DNA of 64,000 bases from Anaerolineaceae bacterium (lineage in GTDB: Bacteria; Chloroflexota; Anaerolineae; Anaerolineales; Anaerolineaceae): positions 310,001 to 374,000 of the forward strand of contig JAENZD010000001.1 in NCBI GenBank assembly GCA_016841445.1, written 5' to 3'. Shown piece by piece: positions 18,310-27,993 of this stretch. The position numbers and the translations under genes are program-made. Numbering within the stretch: position 1 is the stretch's first letter; every line of letters begins with the position of its first letter. The notes below the pieces were generated by a model. The model worked only from the letters and a program-made list of their open reading frames with translations, ran no database searches and was not told the DNA's origin.

Positions 18310-19880
18310 TCTATGATGTCATCGTTGTTGGCGGGGGTGCGGCTGGTCTGACGGCTGCAGCATATCTTGCAAAATTTGGTCATTCGACACTCTTGCTTGA
18401 GAAACAGGCTGCTTGCGGGGGGCTGATTAGTTCTTTTGCTCGGGATGGCTTTACTTTTGATGGCGGCATCCGCGCTCTGGATGATGCCGGGGTGCTGTTA
18501 CCGATGCTGCGGCAGTTGGGGATCGAATTGGAATTTGTCAAGAATAAGGTTTCTCTGGGTATCGAAGACCAGATCATTTCTGTTGAATCGGATGATGACG
18601 TTGATGATTACGAATACCTTCTCAAACACCTTTATCCTGGATCTGCAGATGAAATATCAGCAATCATTTCAGATACAAAACAGATCATGCATTACATGGA
18701 CGTTCAATATGGGATAGATAATCCCTTATTCCTGGATATTAAAAAAGATCGGGATTATTTTATAAAGGAGGTCTTTCCATGGATGTTCAAGTATGCCGTT
18801 ACAGCGCCAAAAATCACAAAGAAGAATCGACCTGTGGTGGCATACCTGCAAGAGTTCACCCAGAATCAAGCCTTGTTGGATATCATTTCCCAGCACTTTT
18901 TCACAGAAACCCCGGCATTTTTTGCCCTCAGCTATTTTAAGCTGTATCAGGATTATTATTATCCCCGGAATGGCACAGGGCAATTCATTGAAAAATTGAT
19001 AAGTTTTATTAAGAACAATGGGGGGGAGATCAAGACAGGAACGGCAGTTCAGGCGATCGATCTTGAAAAGAAGATCCTGAAAACGTCTGGAGGAGAGGTA
19101 TTTGAATACCGCCAACTGGTTTGGGCTGCGGACCAGAAAGCCTTGTATGAACTCATCGAATTGGAGCGGGTTTCCGATCCAAAGACGATCACCGCTATAC
19201 AGAATAAGCGATCGCTGCTTAAAAATATGAAGGGGTGTGATTCAGTACTTACTCTGTATCTGAGCGTAAATCTGGAAAAAACTTTCTTTGAAAATATTTC
19301 TGCCGGACATTTCTTCTATACCCCCAGCCGGAAGGGACAATCTCTTGCAGGTCCGCCGCCCTATCAAGGTACATGGGAGGAGGTTGAGAGTTGGCTTGAA
19401 CGTTTCTTTGCCCTAACAACATACGAAATTTCAATCCCGGTTCTGCGTGATAGTTCTCTTGCCCCGGAAGGCAAGACGGGTTTGATCATCAGCGCCTTGT
19501 TTGACTACCGGATCACAAAATATATTTCTGACATGGGATGGGATGAGAGGTTCAGGGAGCGGGTCGGGAACCTGATGGTCAACACGCTTGAGAATTCTGT
19601 CTATCCTGGGTTGGGGAACGCCATCCTGGATCGGTTTATGTCGACACCGCTTTCGATTCAAAGAATGACGGGGAATACCGATGGCGCAATAACTGGATGG
19701 TCTTTCACAAACCACCCGATGCCAGCAGAAAGCCGCCTGGTCAGAATTGCAAATTCTGTTAAAACACCCCTGCCGGATGTGAGCCAGGCAGGGCAGTGGA
19801 CTTACAGCCCATCCGGGTTGCCCGTCGCGTTGATCACCGGAAAATTAGCGGCCGACAGAGTCCATAAGCATTTGAGATAG
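18306..19880 (+). CDS. FAD-dependent phytoene desaturase/isomerase-like oxidoreductase
   Basis: 524 residues. N-terminal dinucleotide site VIVVGGGAAGLTAAAYLAKFG and the second FAD contact GGLISSFARDGFTFDGGIRAL match the carotenoid desaturase/CrtISO and amine oxidase superfamily. The C-terminal GAITGWSFTNHPMP and PSGLPVALITGKLAA complete the FAD site. It is the last gene of the SnoaL-SDR-FAD operon. Function could be a carotenoid-like or polyprenyl conversion; the exact substrate is open. Confidence 0.85.
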   Translation: MIYDVIVVGGGAAGLTAAAYLAKFGHSTLLLEKQAACGGLISSFARDGFTFDGGIRALDDAGVLLPMLRQLGIELEFVKNKVSLGIEDQIISVESDDDVDDYEYLLKHLYPGSADEISAIISDTKQIMHYMDVQYGIDNPLFLDIKKDRDYFIKEVFPWMFKYAVTAPKITKKNRPVVAYLQEFTQNQALLDIISQHFFTETPAFFALSYFKLYQDYYYPRNGTGQFIEKLISFIKNNGGEIKTGTAVQAIDLEKKILKTSGGEVFEYRQLVWAADQKALYELIELERVSDPKTITAIQNKRSLLKNMKGCDSVLTLYLSVNLEKTFFENISAGHFFYTPSRKGQSLAGPPPYQGTWEEVESWLERFFALTTYEISIPVLRDSSLAPEGKTGLIISALFDYRITKYISDMGWDERFRERVGNLMVNTLENSVYPGLGNAILDRFMSTPLSIQRMTGNTDGAITGWSFTNHPMPAESRLVRIANSVKTPLPDVSQAGQWTYSPSGLPVALITGKLAADRVHKHLR

Positions 19881-20003
19881 TACGCGAATTTAACCTGAGC
19901 GAAAAACTTTTTTGATATTTGATATCAGCGATTTAGACATTTAGATTGCTGTTCTGATTGAATCGCGCAAATTGTTAATTATGCTAGGATAAGTGCCTTT
20001 TGA

Positions 20004-21158
20004 TCATTCTTCTTTTCTGGTTGATCCTTTTTGAAGGCTTTCCCAAATTTTCCTCAGTCCGAAGAATGGTACCTGCCAAACTTTCTTTAACCCCCACATT
20101 TGCTGGAGGTATCTGAGGTATCCGGGAAACGGATATTTCTTTCGGTGAAATTTCAGGTAGTCAAAGAATTTCTTGTTATATATCAGCAGACCGATTAAGG
20201 GTGGGCGCTTTTTTTGTGAAAGATTGAATTCCCAGCGCTGCAGGTGAGAAGCAGGAAGTTCTGATAATTCTTGAAGCACATCATCTGGTATGGGGATCTG
20301 AAATTTTTCCTTCAAATAGTCTAGGCCTTGCGAAACAGGCAGGCTGACTTTCAACTTTTCGGTAAGGTCAACAAGATGGTCCCAATCAATACCGGATTTT
20401 GATTTTTCAACCAGCATGACAGAATCCACGACCCAACGAATAGCTGGAATGCGGCTCCACCGGATGCCATGAACGAGCGTGTGAATCAGCTGATCGGTGA
20501 CTCCCATTACCCTGACGGGTAACCCTTCGAGTTTTGCCGGAAAAGACCTTTGCCAATAGCCTTCCAAATGGGTATCTGTTAGGTCTGTATCCAGGGTGTA
20601 CCAATGTAAATCAATGGATTGTCCATTTCCATTCTGGAATGAATACGCATGGATTAAATCCAGGTTTTCAGGGTATTCAAACCTTGTTTGCCACCCCAAA
20701 TTTTGAATGATCTCAATTGCTTTTTGAGCATCTCCTTTATGCACGATAAAGTCGATATCATCCATTGGTCTTAAGGCGAGCTTAAGATCACACGCAAGCA
20801 CGAGCCCCATCCCTTTATGGAGAAGCGCTTCAATATCAGATTTATAAAGTTCATGCAGTACAACATGTGCTGCTTTCGAGGATAATTGGTTTTTCAACCA
20901 AAAATTACGATAAAGGCCTTTGTAATAGGCCAGCATGGGATGCTCAATCCCAAACCCCTCTAACTTTTTGTAAAGGTGTGGAATTAAGCGTTGGGATCCA
21001 TAATCGATGTCGTTGAAGTCGATTGCTGCCATCCATTGCTTCCAGGCAGCGATGGAGTCAGTGCCATCCTTGAGGACAGCATTCAAAAGATAAGTCTGTT
21101 CGGTATTTGGCCAGCAGTCATTTGTAAAACGTGCCATATTTATTTTCCTGAAAATCAA
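20004..21158 (-). CDS. Nucleotidyltransferase family protein (NTP_transf_5 type)
   Basis: 384 residues. The central segment LLHKGMGLVLACDLKLALRPMDDIDFIVHKGDAQKAIEIIQNLGW contains the DxD-type metal pair (MDDIDF) of the NTP_transf_5 family. That family is best known from lasso-peptide and polysaccharide clusters, where its exact job is unresolved. It is the last gene of the reverse operon that starts with the PqqD-like gene. Confidence 0.85.
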   Translation of the reverse strand: MIFRKINMARFTNDCWPNTEQTYLLNAVLKDGTDSIAAWKQWMAAIDFNDIDYGSQRLIPHLYKKLEGFGIEHPMLAYYKGLYRNFWLKNQLSSKAAHVVLHELYKSDIEALLHKGMGLVLACDLKLALRPMDDIDFIVHKGDAQKAIEIIQNLGWQTRFEYPENLDLIHAYSFQNGNGQSIDLHWYTLDTDLTDTHLEGYWQRSFPAKLEGLPVRVMGVTDQLIHTLVHGIRWSRIPAIRWVVDSVMLVEKSKSGIDWDHLVDLTEKLKVSLPVSQGLDYLKEKFQIPIPDDVLQELSELPASHLQRWEFNLSQKKRPPLIGLLIYNKKFFDYLKFHRKKYPFPGYLRYLQQMWGLKKVWQVPFFGLRKIWESLQKGSTRKEE

Positions 21159-21217
21159 TAATGATTTCGGTTCCTGATAAGCCCTTCAATCTCTGTTAAT
21201 AGAATTCTGCCGGAACC

Positions 21218-21925
21218 TTACGAATTTTTTGTTCTTCTGCGATCAAGTGTTTCCTTTAAAATATGAATGATGGTCTTTTCTTTTCCTTCCTTATTCTGCA
21301 AGCTGATATTGCTGCCATGAATACGGCGCCTGGTTACAACCTCAGGGATACAGAACATCTTTATGTCTTGTTCTAAAAGGTAAGCGAACCAGCTTATGGC
21401 TTCCCCACCCTGAAAATCTTCATGAAATAAACCGGTCTTTTCGAGGGCACGGCGTCTTATGATGATTGCACCCGGTGAATAACCCTGTAATGGCCTGTCA
21501 GGGAAGGAATATTTCTTAGCAATTTCAGGTTCTAATTCTGGACTGATGAACTGTTCGACAAATCCTGTAACGATTTCTAATGTTGGATTGCTGGTAAATG
21601 CTTCCATTTGCATGGCAAGTTTACCAGGCAGCCAAAGGTCGTCTGCGTCTAAAAAGGCAAGGTACTCACTCGTTGCGATTTGAATACCACGATTACGGGC
21701 GGCTGCAACCCCTTTGTTTTGCTGATAAACGTAATTTACATTTGGATAAGACGTGGCAATCTCCCGACTGCGATCCGTGGATCCATCGTCTATGATGATC
21801 AATTCAAATTCCCGACAGGTTTGGGCGAGAACACTGTCAATTGCTTCAGCCAGGTATTTTTCACTGTTATAAACCGGGATGATCACACTTATGGTTTGAA
21901 CTTGTTCTGCTTTTGAAGATTCCAT
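21218..21925 (-). CDS. Family 2 glycosyltransferase
   Basis: 235 residues with the GT2/GT-A features ISVIIPVYNSEKYL, IIIDDGSTDRS, GVAAARNRGI and FLDADDLW (the DxD metal site). The acceptor half is short (REFELII to RRRIHGSN), as in compact GT2 enzymes. Nearly the same fold and size as the gene at 22885, suggesting paralogues. Likely adds a sugar to a lipid-linked or protein acceptor. Confidence 0.9.
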   Translation of the reverse strand: MESSKAEQVQTISVIIPVYNSEKYLAEAIDSVLAQTCREFELIIIDDGSTDRSREIATSYPNVNYVYQQNKGVAAARNRGIQIATSEYLAFLDADDLWLPGKLAMQMEAFTSNPTLEIVTGFVEQFISPELEPEIAKKYSFPDRPLQGYSPGAIIIRRRALEKTGLFHEDFQGGEAISWFAYLLEQDIKMFCIPEVVTRRRIHGSNISLQNKEGKEKTIIHILKETLDRRRTKNS

Positions 21926-22014
21926 TAGGCGGTTCTCCAGGCTGTTTTATAGGCCGGTCTCTATCTGAAAAGACGCTCGATAAGTTTCATTATAATATCC
22001 ATATGAATTACTCA

Positions 22015-22860
22015 TTATTGCTTTTTATCTGCGGGTTTTTCAGGAAATCTTATGTAATGATCGGGTGCATTTTTCTTTTGCGATTGCGTGACATACAATA
22101 GTTTCGCATAGGTGCCGGCTAATGTTTGTTTGGAAGCCCGGTCAATATATTGTTGGGTGTCCTTTGCCAGGTCATCATATCCATTCGCAAGTTGGATCAC
22201 CTGGTTTTCCTCATAGATTTGTTTCTTTAAGCGTTGTGTTTTTGCATCCAGATGGACAGTCGCCGCAGCGATCGTTTTTGAGGTCGGGATCAGTTCTCCA
22301 AACCGGGTTATCCGCATCCAAAAATCGAAATCAAAAGCAAGCTCATAGGAGGGGTCAAAATAACCAACAGCGCGGGTGAGTCTGGCTGTAAAAAAACATG
22401 CGGGTTGGTAAAACCAGTTTTCAGACCAATCCGCCAAGTTGTCCCGATCAATTTTTTGCGGCAGGCGGGTGTGGAAAATATAGCCATCTTTGGTGATGCT
22501 TTGTCCCGCACCAACAAACCCGGCCGCATCCGGATATTTTTTATATAATTCAACCATATGCGGTACGGCACCCGGTAGCAGAAGGTCATCGGAATTTAGG
22601 AAAGCAAAGATCTCGCCTGTAGCCCGGCGAAAACCGGCGTTGATCGCATGGACCTGGCCTTTATCAGGTTGGCTTTGCCAATAGGATAGATAGCTTTCAT
22701 ATTTCTTAATGATCTGAAGGCTGCCATCCGTTGACCCACCATCCATAATAATGTATTCCAGGTTGGGGTAATCCTGTTCAAGGACGGAGAGAATGGTTCT
22801 TTCCAAAAACTCTTGTTGATTGAACGAAGGGGTTACAATGCTGACGCGTGGATTTTCCAT
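22015..22860 (-). CDS. Family 2 glycosyltransferase
   Basis: 281 residues: VSIVTPSFNQQEFLERTI, IMDGGSTDGS, GEIFAFLNSDDLL (metal motif SDD), then DPSYELAFDFDFWMRI, the acceptor-side D-FWMR motif. Belongs to the GT2 group that uses NDP-hexoses for capsule or O-chain synthesis. Second of three GT2 genes in the operon. Confidence 0.9.
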   Translation of the reverse strand: MENPRVSIVTPSFNQQEFLERTILSVLEQDYPNLEYIIMDGGSTDGSLQIIKKYESYLSYWQSQPDKGQVHAINAGFRRATGEIFAFLNSDDLLLPGAVPHMVELYKKYPDAAGFVGAGQSITKDGYIFHTRLPQKIDRDNLADWSENWFYQPACFFTARLTRAVGYFDPSYELAFDFDFWMRITRFGELIPTSKTIAAATVHLDAKTQRLKKQIYEENQVIQLANGYDDLAKDTQQYIDRASKQTLAGTYAKLLYVTQSQKKNAPDHYIRFPEKPADKKQ

Positions 22861-22884
22861 AGATTTTATTTCTTGATATTTTAT

Positions 22885-23625
22885 TTAGTCTTGATCACCA
22901 GGCATAGTGGGCAGCTCGGGTATTTCTTTGATCTCACCTGATTGGTTCCGCCGGCGATCCAATGATTTTTTCAGGATATTGGCGAAACCTAAAGTCTTGG
23001 TGGTTTGCCCGCTCGTATGGTTTTCGCCGTGAATGCGGTAAATTAATGCGATCCTTTTATCAACTAATATTTTTATACCTGATTCCCTTGCACGGAACCA
23101 GAAGTCTGTATCAGAGTGGTAGGTAAGGGTTTTATCAAAGACACCAACCTTTTTAAATACAGCCTTGCGGATGATCATTGCGCCGAGGTTGCTGTGAAGG
23201 AACAGCTGTTCATCTCCATTATTTTTTGCATATCCATCAGGTTTTGATAAATCGGCTCTTTTTACCAGGCCTTGAACGATTTCTGTTTCAGGGTATTGCT
23301 CAAAGCAGCGCATTTGGTGCTTCAACTTATCCTCAGGCCATAAATCGTCAGCATCAATAAAAGTGATGAAATCACCATTTGCCTTTTGAATGCCGAGGTT
23401 GCGTGCTGCGGCAGGGCCTTGATTTTGCTGAAAAGTGTACTGAACTTTTCCGGTATATTCTTTGACAATTTGGCTGGTTCCATCTGTCGACCCATCATCA
23501 ATGATAATGATCTCAATTGGGGTGTAATCCTGGTTAAAAACACTGTGCAATGCGTCTCGTAAGTATTTCTCTGAATTATAGACTGGTAAGATCACGCTGA
23601 TCAGCGGTTTTTCGCCTATCATCAA
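22885..23625 (-). CDS. Family 2 glycosyltransferase
   Basis: 246 residues with VILPVYNSEKYLRDAL, IIIDDGSTDGTSQ, GPAAARNLGI and FIDADDLW, plus the acceptor motif SDTDFWFRA. Overlaps the end of the kinase-like gene by four bases (ATGA type). Paralogue of the gene at 21218: both end in a Lys-rich SLDRRRN / TLDRRRT tail. Confidence 0.9.
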   Translation of the reverse strand: MMIGEKPLISVILPVYNSEKYLRDALHSVFNQDYTPIEIIIIDDGSTDGTSQIVKEYTGKVQYTFQQNQGPAAARNLGIQKANGDFITFIDADDLWPEDKLKHQMRCFEQYPETEIVQGLVKRADLSKPDGYAKNNGDEQLFLHSNLGAMIIRKAVFKKVGVFDKTLTYHSDTDFWFRARESGIKILVDKRIALIYRIHGENHTSGQTTKTLGFANILKKSLDRRRNQSGEIKEIPELPTMPGDQD

Positions 23626-24698
23626 AGACTCCTTAAGAATTTTTTAATGACCCCTGGGATTTGGGATATTTGGGAACCGAGGTCCAGTGAAAAACAGGGT
23701 ACCTGCCGGATCAGATCAGCCATTATCTGTAAATGTTTGGCACCTGCACCTGGAAGCTGGAATATCGATTCGGGTGCAAGCGAGATCAGGGAAAGATTGT
23801 TCTGGCTTGCTGTTATGGTTGTTTCTTTGTTTCCAGTTATCCGAGGGATCAGGATGGCTTTGATTGGGAAACATTTTACCATTATATCTCGATGACCGGG
23901 GGTGAATAGATAAACTGCTTTTTCTCGGTCAAGCTTTGATGCATTGCTGAGGTAGGGTGTGATGCCAGGGATATGATAAGCATCTTTGCTGTCCAGTGAT
24001 CCGGAGCAATATAGGCTGTGAAGGTAAGGTTTTGGATTAAGGGAAATTAAACAGTTTTCATCACCAGCGAGTTTAATCCCGGAGCCGATACATGATAAAG
24101 TGGTTGTGGATTTTCCCGCCCCACCTCTGCCCGTGATGAGCACACCGCCTTCTGGCAATCCGACGGCGGCGGAATGGACGATATAGTGCTGGAACTTATT
24201 CATCCACCAATTAAGGATCGATCGTAATGGCCTGATTGAATGGTAGTAGGGGATATCCTCTGTGTCGGGGATCCAATATATAGCCTCGTTACGTTCCAGA
24301 TCAATCATTTGCAGGGCTATCATGAAGACTGTTTTGATACGCTCATTGTTGAAGCCGCGGATCAAACCAAACTGGCGGTAATCGTCAGGGTTCCATGGTG
24401 GCGGGGGTGGCTGGATACCAGTGGAAGCACTATCCCATAAATTAATCGTTAGATCCGGCTGGGGATGAGGTTGGGTTTCAAGGTGAGATAAAGCAGGTGT
24501 TAATTTTCTAATGAGCGCGGGTCCCGCAAACTTAAGCTGAATGATTTTCTCCCCAAGCTGATAATAACGATCGATTGTACCCCCGACTGCTTTATGTGCT
24601 TGGTAAAAAGATTTTCTTAATTCTTGAAAAAATAATGAAGGCCTGGTGGGTTGATTTGAAGATTCAGCGCGTTTCGTTTCAATAGTCAACTTCACCAC
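23622..24698 (-). CDS. HPr kinase-like P-loop protein
   Basis: 358 residues. The Walker A motif is GRGGAGKSTTTL (in GVLITGRGGAGKS), with KLAGDEN downstream as the probable Walker B/catalytic Asp region, the pattern of HPr-kinase-related proteins found next to PqqD-like genes. The start is GTG 24698 or 24695, two to five bases after the PqqD-like stop. In lasso-peptide clusters such kinases phosphorylate the precursor tail; here no precursor was found, so a role in glycan or protein phosphorylation is equally possible. Confidence 0.78.
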   Translation of the reverse strand: MVKLTIETKRAESSNQPTRPSLFFQELRKSFYQAHKAVGGTIDRYYQLGEKIIQLKFAGPALIRKLTPALSHLETQPHPQPDLTINLWDSASTGIQPPPPPWNPDDYRQFGLIRGFNNERIKTVFMIALQMIDLERNEAIYWIPDTEDIPYYHSIRPLRSILNWWMNKFQHYIVHSAAVGLPEGGVLITGRGGAGKSTTTLSCIGSGIKLAGDENCLISLNPKPYLHSLYCSGSLDSKDAYHIPGITPYLSNASKLDREKAVYLFTPGHRDIMVKCFPIKAILIPRITGNKETTITASQNNLSLISLAPESIFQLPGAGAKHLQIMADLIRQVPCFSLDLGSQISQIPGVIKKFLRSL

Positions 24699-24700
24699 GC

Positions 24701-25174
24701 TTATTTTTCTTTATCCGTGATGTTGTCAGGAGCCATATTAGGCCATCCTGTTTCATCGACCTCATGAATAGGGTCAAGCAGGAGCAGCTCTGACATATCT
24801 GTGAATTTTTCTATTATCGGTGGTGAAAACTCACCTTGTTCAGATGTGTAAATTAGGTGCGGCTCATTTTGGTCTGGTTTGTTCCCAATGTCTTGTGGGG
24901 ATGCCGGATTAATGATATTTTCCTCTACCAACTGATGGATGAAACCTTTGACTGGGGCTTCAATTTTTGCGAGATCCGTTTTGTATTGGTCAGATAAAAT
25001 TCTGATAATATCCCCTTCTGGAACGCCTGCGATGATCTCCATCCAAATCTGTGCCGCAGTCCCGCGAAGGCTGTAATAAAAACCTTTCTCCAGATCAACA
25101 ATCACGACCTCATCATCAATCGTTTCATGGATAATGTTTTGTGATGTTAAAGTAAATCCAATCGAGATTGTCAT
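24701..25174 (-). CDS. PqqD-like (RRE) protein
   Basis: 157 residues. The first 90 residues show the winged-helix PqqD fold: VVIVDLEKGFYYSLRGTAAQIWMEI, then VEAPVKGFIHQL-like helices. PqqD-type domains bind RiPP leader peptides. The remaining 65 residues are acidic and uncharacterised. It is the first gene of a six-gene reverse operon with tight spacing. The DNA upstream of it was scanned for a short precursor ORF and none was convincing. Confidence 0.75.
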   Translation of the reverse strand: MTISIGFTLTSQNIIHETIDDEVVIVDLEKGFYYSLRGTAAQIWMEIIAGVPEGDIIRILSDQYKTDLAKIEAPVKGFIHQLVEENIINPASPQDIGNKPDQNEPHLIYTSEQGEFSPPIIEKFTDMSELLLLDPIHEVDETGWPNMAPDNITDKEK

Positions 25175-25761
25175 TAATCTTCTGCTCCTGATGGTCCATT
25201 AATTATTGGTTTTTGGCTAAAAGAATAATAACATATCACGAATTTTCACGCAATTATTGACAATTGAGGGATGTAGAAATTTTTGTCTCCTGCCGAGACA
25301 TTTTCCAGGGATGTGAGTTCTAGACAGTCTCTGCATCCGAAAGTGAATCTATCCAGGAATTGGAACAATAACCTATTTAATATGGCGGACATTTTGATTG
25401 GGATAGATTTGTGGATAACGAAGTGAATATGGGCTTGTGAAAAGAATAATTTTTTTCGACATTATTTTTCTAAGGAGAATCATCCTGGAATAATTGTTTG
25501 TTGCGCCTATGTCTCCGATGATGTTAGCAATTATTTTGGGGAGGTCTTTTTTTGCATTAATCTGTGTATTTGCGATAGAATCGAGTAAATAATTATGAAG
25601 TCGAGGAATACTATATAATGAAAGCCATCTATTGCAATCAAAAAATGAAATTGTTTTAATTCAGAATTTTGGTTTATCAAAAAATGCTACAATCAATCAT
25701 AGCTAATGACAAATTACTTTCCAAGAAAATAAAGTTTGACCAATATTATAAATGAGGACAA
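25175..25761. other. Intergenic region between divergent genes
   Basis: AT-rich, 587 bases. It must hold the promoters for the reverse PqqD operon and the forward gene at 25762. A TACAAT lies near 25688. No convincing RNA gene or small ORF was recognised. Confidence 0.5.
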
Positions 25762-26049
25762 ATGACAAATAGTGAGAACGACCCAAATCAATCGGAAGCA
25801 CCGCAATATGCAATACGGGAGATTATGGAACTATTGGGCAAAGATGAATCAGAGATCCGCAGCCTCATCAAAAAAGCCGGTGGGGAGATTGATGAATCAG
25901 TAAGCGATCCCAATGAGCGTATCAGCTATGAAGCGTATTGTAAATTGTGGGTATCCCAGATCAACCGGCGAGAAGGGAAGTTGCTCGGAACGCTGCTCGT
26001 TGGCGGCACAGAGAATTGGCTGGGCAGGCTGCTGGGTAGAAGAAAATAA
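25762..26049 (+). CDS. Small hypothetical protein
   Basis: 95 residues, charged, starting after GAGG (25752-25755). The middle segment AIREIMELLGKDESEIRSLIKKAGG could be a helix-turn-helix-like or UBA-like unit. The tail WLGRLLGRRK is basic. No family recognised. Coding is supported by a good start site and a terminal position before AlkD. Confidence 0.55.
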   Translation: MTNSENDPNQSEAPQYAIREIMELLGKDESEIRSLIKKAGGEIDESVSDPNERISYEAYCKLWVSQINRREGKLLGTLLVGGTENWLGRLLGRRK

Positions 26050-26163
26050 AATCTTCAATTTAACCGTGAGTATTGCTTTTCTTTTCGAAGGGCGTTCTGT
26101 TTCTTAATTCAGTCGGTGATGCGTCTGTGGAAAGTCCTGCTTAATTCAAACAGAGAGATTCAA

Positions 26164-26850
26164 ATGAGTGATTATGTTGATGCCTTGAAAGAACTGTATC
26201 AATCCCATGCTGATCCGGCAGCAGCGGTCCGCATGAAAGCCTATATGCGCAATCAGTTTGAATATTTGGGGATCAAAACACCTGAAAGACGCGCAATCCA
26301 GCGGGAATTCTTTTCAAAATATGGAACCCCAGTAATCGATGATCTGGACGAAAAATTATTCGAATTATGGGGATTTCCTGAACGTGAATTCCAGTACACA
26401 GCAATTGGTCTGTTGGGAAAATTTGAGAAAAAGCTGCCCCCTGATTTTATTGACACGCTTGAAACACTGTTGATGACCAAGTCCTGGTGGGACACTGTGG
26501 ACAGCCTGGCGGCGGGAGCGGTGGGTACCCACTTCATGCGATTCCCGGAAAGCAGGGAAACAACACTGCATATTTGGCGGAAGTCGGATGATTTCTGGCT
26601 TCGGCGCACCTGTATCATCTATCAGTTGAATTACAAAGAAAAAACAGATTTCAAATTGATGAAAGAGATTATCAGGGAGAATTTGGGATCCAAAGAATTT
26701 TTCATCAACAAAGCGATTGGTTGGGCATTACGCCAATATTCTCGGATTGATGCGGAAGGTGTGCGAGCGTTTGTTTCAGCGACTCCTTTAGCGCCGCTCA
26801 GCGCACGTGAAGCGCTGAAGTGGTTGGATAGACAATCAAAGCAAAAGTAA
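26164..26850 (+). CDS. DNA alkylation repair protein (AlkD family)
   Basis: HEAT-like repeat glycosylase removing alkylated purines. Characteristic segments are MKAYMRNQFEYLGIKTPERR, WDTVDSLAAGAVG (the catalytic Asp region) and FFINKAIGWALRQYSR. Start ATG 26164 (MSDYV) was preferred over ATG 26116, as it has an AGAGAG site and matches family N-termini. 228 residues is normal for AlkD. Confidence 0.92.
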   Translation: MSDYVDALKELYQSHADPAAAVRMKAYMRNQFEYLGIKTPERRAIQREFFSKYGTPVIDDLDEKLFELWGFPEREFQYTAIGLLGKFEKKLPPDFIDTLETLLMTKSWWDTVDSLAAGAVGTHFMRFPESRETTLHIWRKSDDFWLRRTCIIYQLNYKEKTDFKLMKEIIRENLGSKEFFINKAIGWALRQYSRIDAEGVRAFVSATPLAPLSAREALKWLDRQSKQK

Positions 26851-26993
26851 GCGAAAACCAAATACGGGAATCCAGTCCACAGTTTCCTTGATAATTTAAT
26901 TTAGGTTTAATTACAAGGCACAGCATGTTATGGTAAGTCAGAATGAATGGCAATCAGCTTATTAATTTATTTCCTTCGAAGTTAGGAAACAGA

Positions 26994-27794
26994 TCACCAC
27001 GAGAAGGCAGCACAACGCACACCCAAGATTTTGTTATCAAAGATCAGCTTACCCGCTCGCCCAGCAAGACCCGCGCAGACATGCAGCGGCAGCAGGTGTT
27101 CTTCACGGGGATGGCAGTAGCGTGCATTGGGTGCGTTTTCCCAGGCAGTCAGGTGGAATTCACGGTCAGCTTGCGAAATATCCGAAGTAATGGTCTCGAT
27201 CAGCCAATCTTGAAAGACATTGTTTCGTGGGGTGATCATATTGGGGTCGTGATGAAAAAAGGCGGACATATTATGAAAGGAAAATCCGGAACCGATCACC
27301 AGCAGGTCCTCAAACTTTAACCCGCGCAGCGCTTTACCAATGGCAAGATGCTTCGCAGGCGATAATCCTTGCTGCAGTGAAAGCTGAAGGGCGGGGATAT
27401 CTGCATCAGGGTACATCAAGCTCAGGGGAATGAATAAACCGTGGTCGAACCCTCTCTGATTATCAATAGCTGCTCCAATCCCGGCTAATTCCAACGTTCT
27501 TTTTATCTCATAAGCCAGAGCAGGATCTCCCTCAGCAGGATAGTTGATTTCATAGGCTTCATCTGGAAAACCATAATAATCATAGAACATGGGCGGGTTT
27601 GAAGCTCCTAACAGTGTGGGCACAGGTTCTTCCCAGTGTGCACTGATGACAAGAATGGCTTTTGGCCTGGGTAATTTCCCAGGGAGTTGTGACATGAAAT
27701 CAATCATGGTCTGGTGGCCTGGATCATTCAGAAGCGGCAGCGGTCCACCACCGTGTGAAAAATAAACGATTTTAGGTTGATGTTCAGGGGACAT
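26994..27794 (-). CDS. Extradiol ring-cleavage dioxygenase (YgiD/DODA class III)
   Basis: The metal-binding pieces of LigB-type enzymes are visible: SHGGGPLPLL at the N-terminus, ISAHWEE, the DHGLFIPL segment and GSGFSFHNM. ATG 27794 is backed by AAAGGAGGA; the longer frame to 27839 is not. Homologues cleave L-DOPA or other catechols, or have unknown aromatic substrates. Convergent with AlkD. Confidence 0.9.
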   Translation of the reverse strand: MSPEHQPKIVYFSHGGGPLPLLNDPGHQTMIDFMSQLPGKLPRPKAILVISAHWEEPVPTLLGASNPPMFYDYYGFPDEAYEINYPAEGDPALAYEIKRTLELAGIGAAIDNQRGFDHGLFIPLSLMYPDADIPALQLSLQQGLSPAKHLAIGKALRGLKFEDLLVIGSGFSFHNMSAFFHHDPNMITPRNNVFQDWLIETITSDISQADREFHLTAWENAPNARYCHPREEHLLPLHVCAGLAGRAGKLIFDNKILGVRCAAFSW

Positions 27795-27912
27795 GAAAGT
27801 GAATCCTCCTTTATTGAAAAAGGTCGAAACGAATTTCATTTAATTGTACTTGAAAGGATGTTGCTGAAGGTAATGGGGGTTGCCTTCGGGTCTGTTGAAA
27901 TACCCAGAAATG

Positions 27913-27956
27913 AGGCTTACACGATCGTATTAATAGGCAGCAAATCGTGTAAGCCT
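27913..27956. terminator. Long perfect hairpin between two reverse-strand genes
   Basis: AGGCTTACACGAT (27913-27925) is the exact reverse complement of ATCGTGTAAGCCT (27944-27956), 13 bp with an 18-base loop. It lies 38 bases past the stop of the LysM gene, so it can terminate that transcript or protect its 3' end. There is no strong U-tract, so an operator or processing signal is also possible. Confidence 0.55.
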
Positions 27957-27993
27957 TAATGGTCTACTGGTTTTGTTAGTTGTTTTGTTAAAT

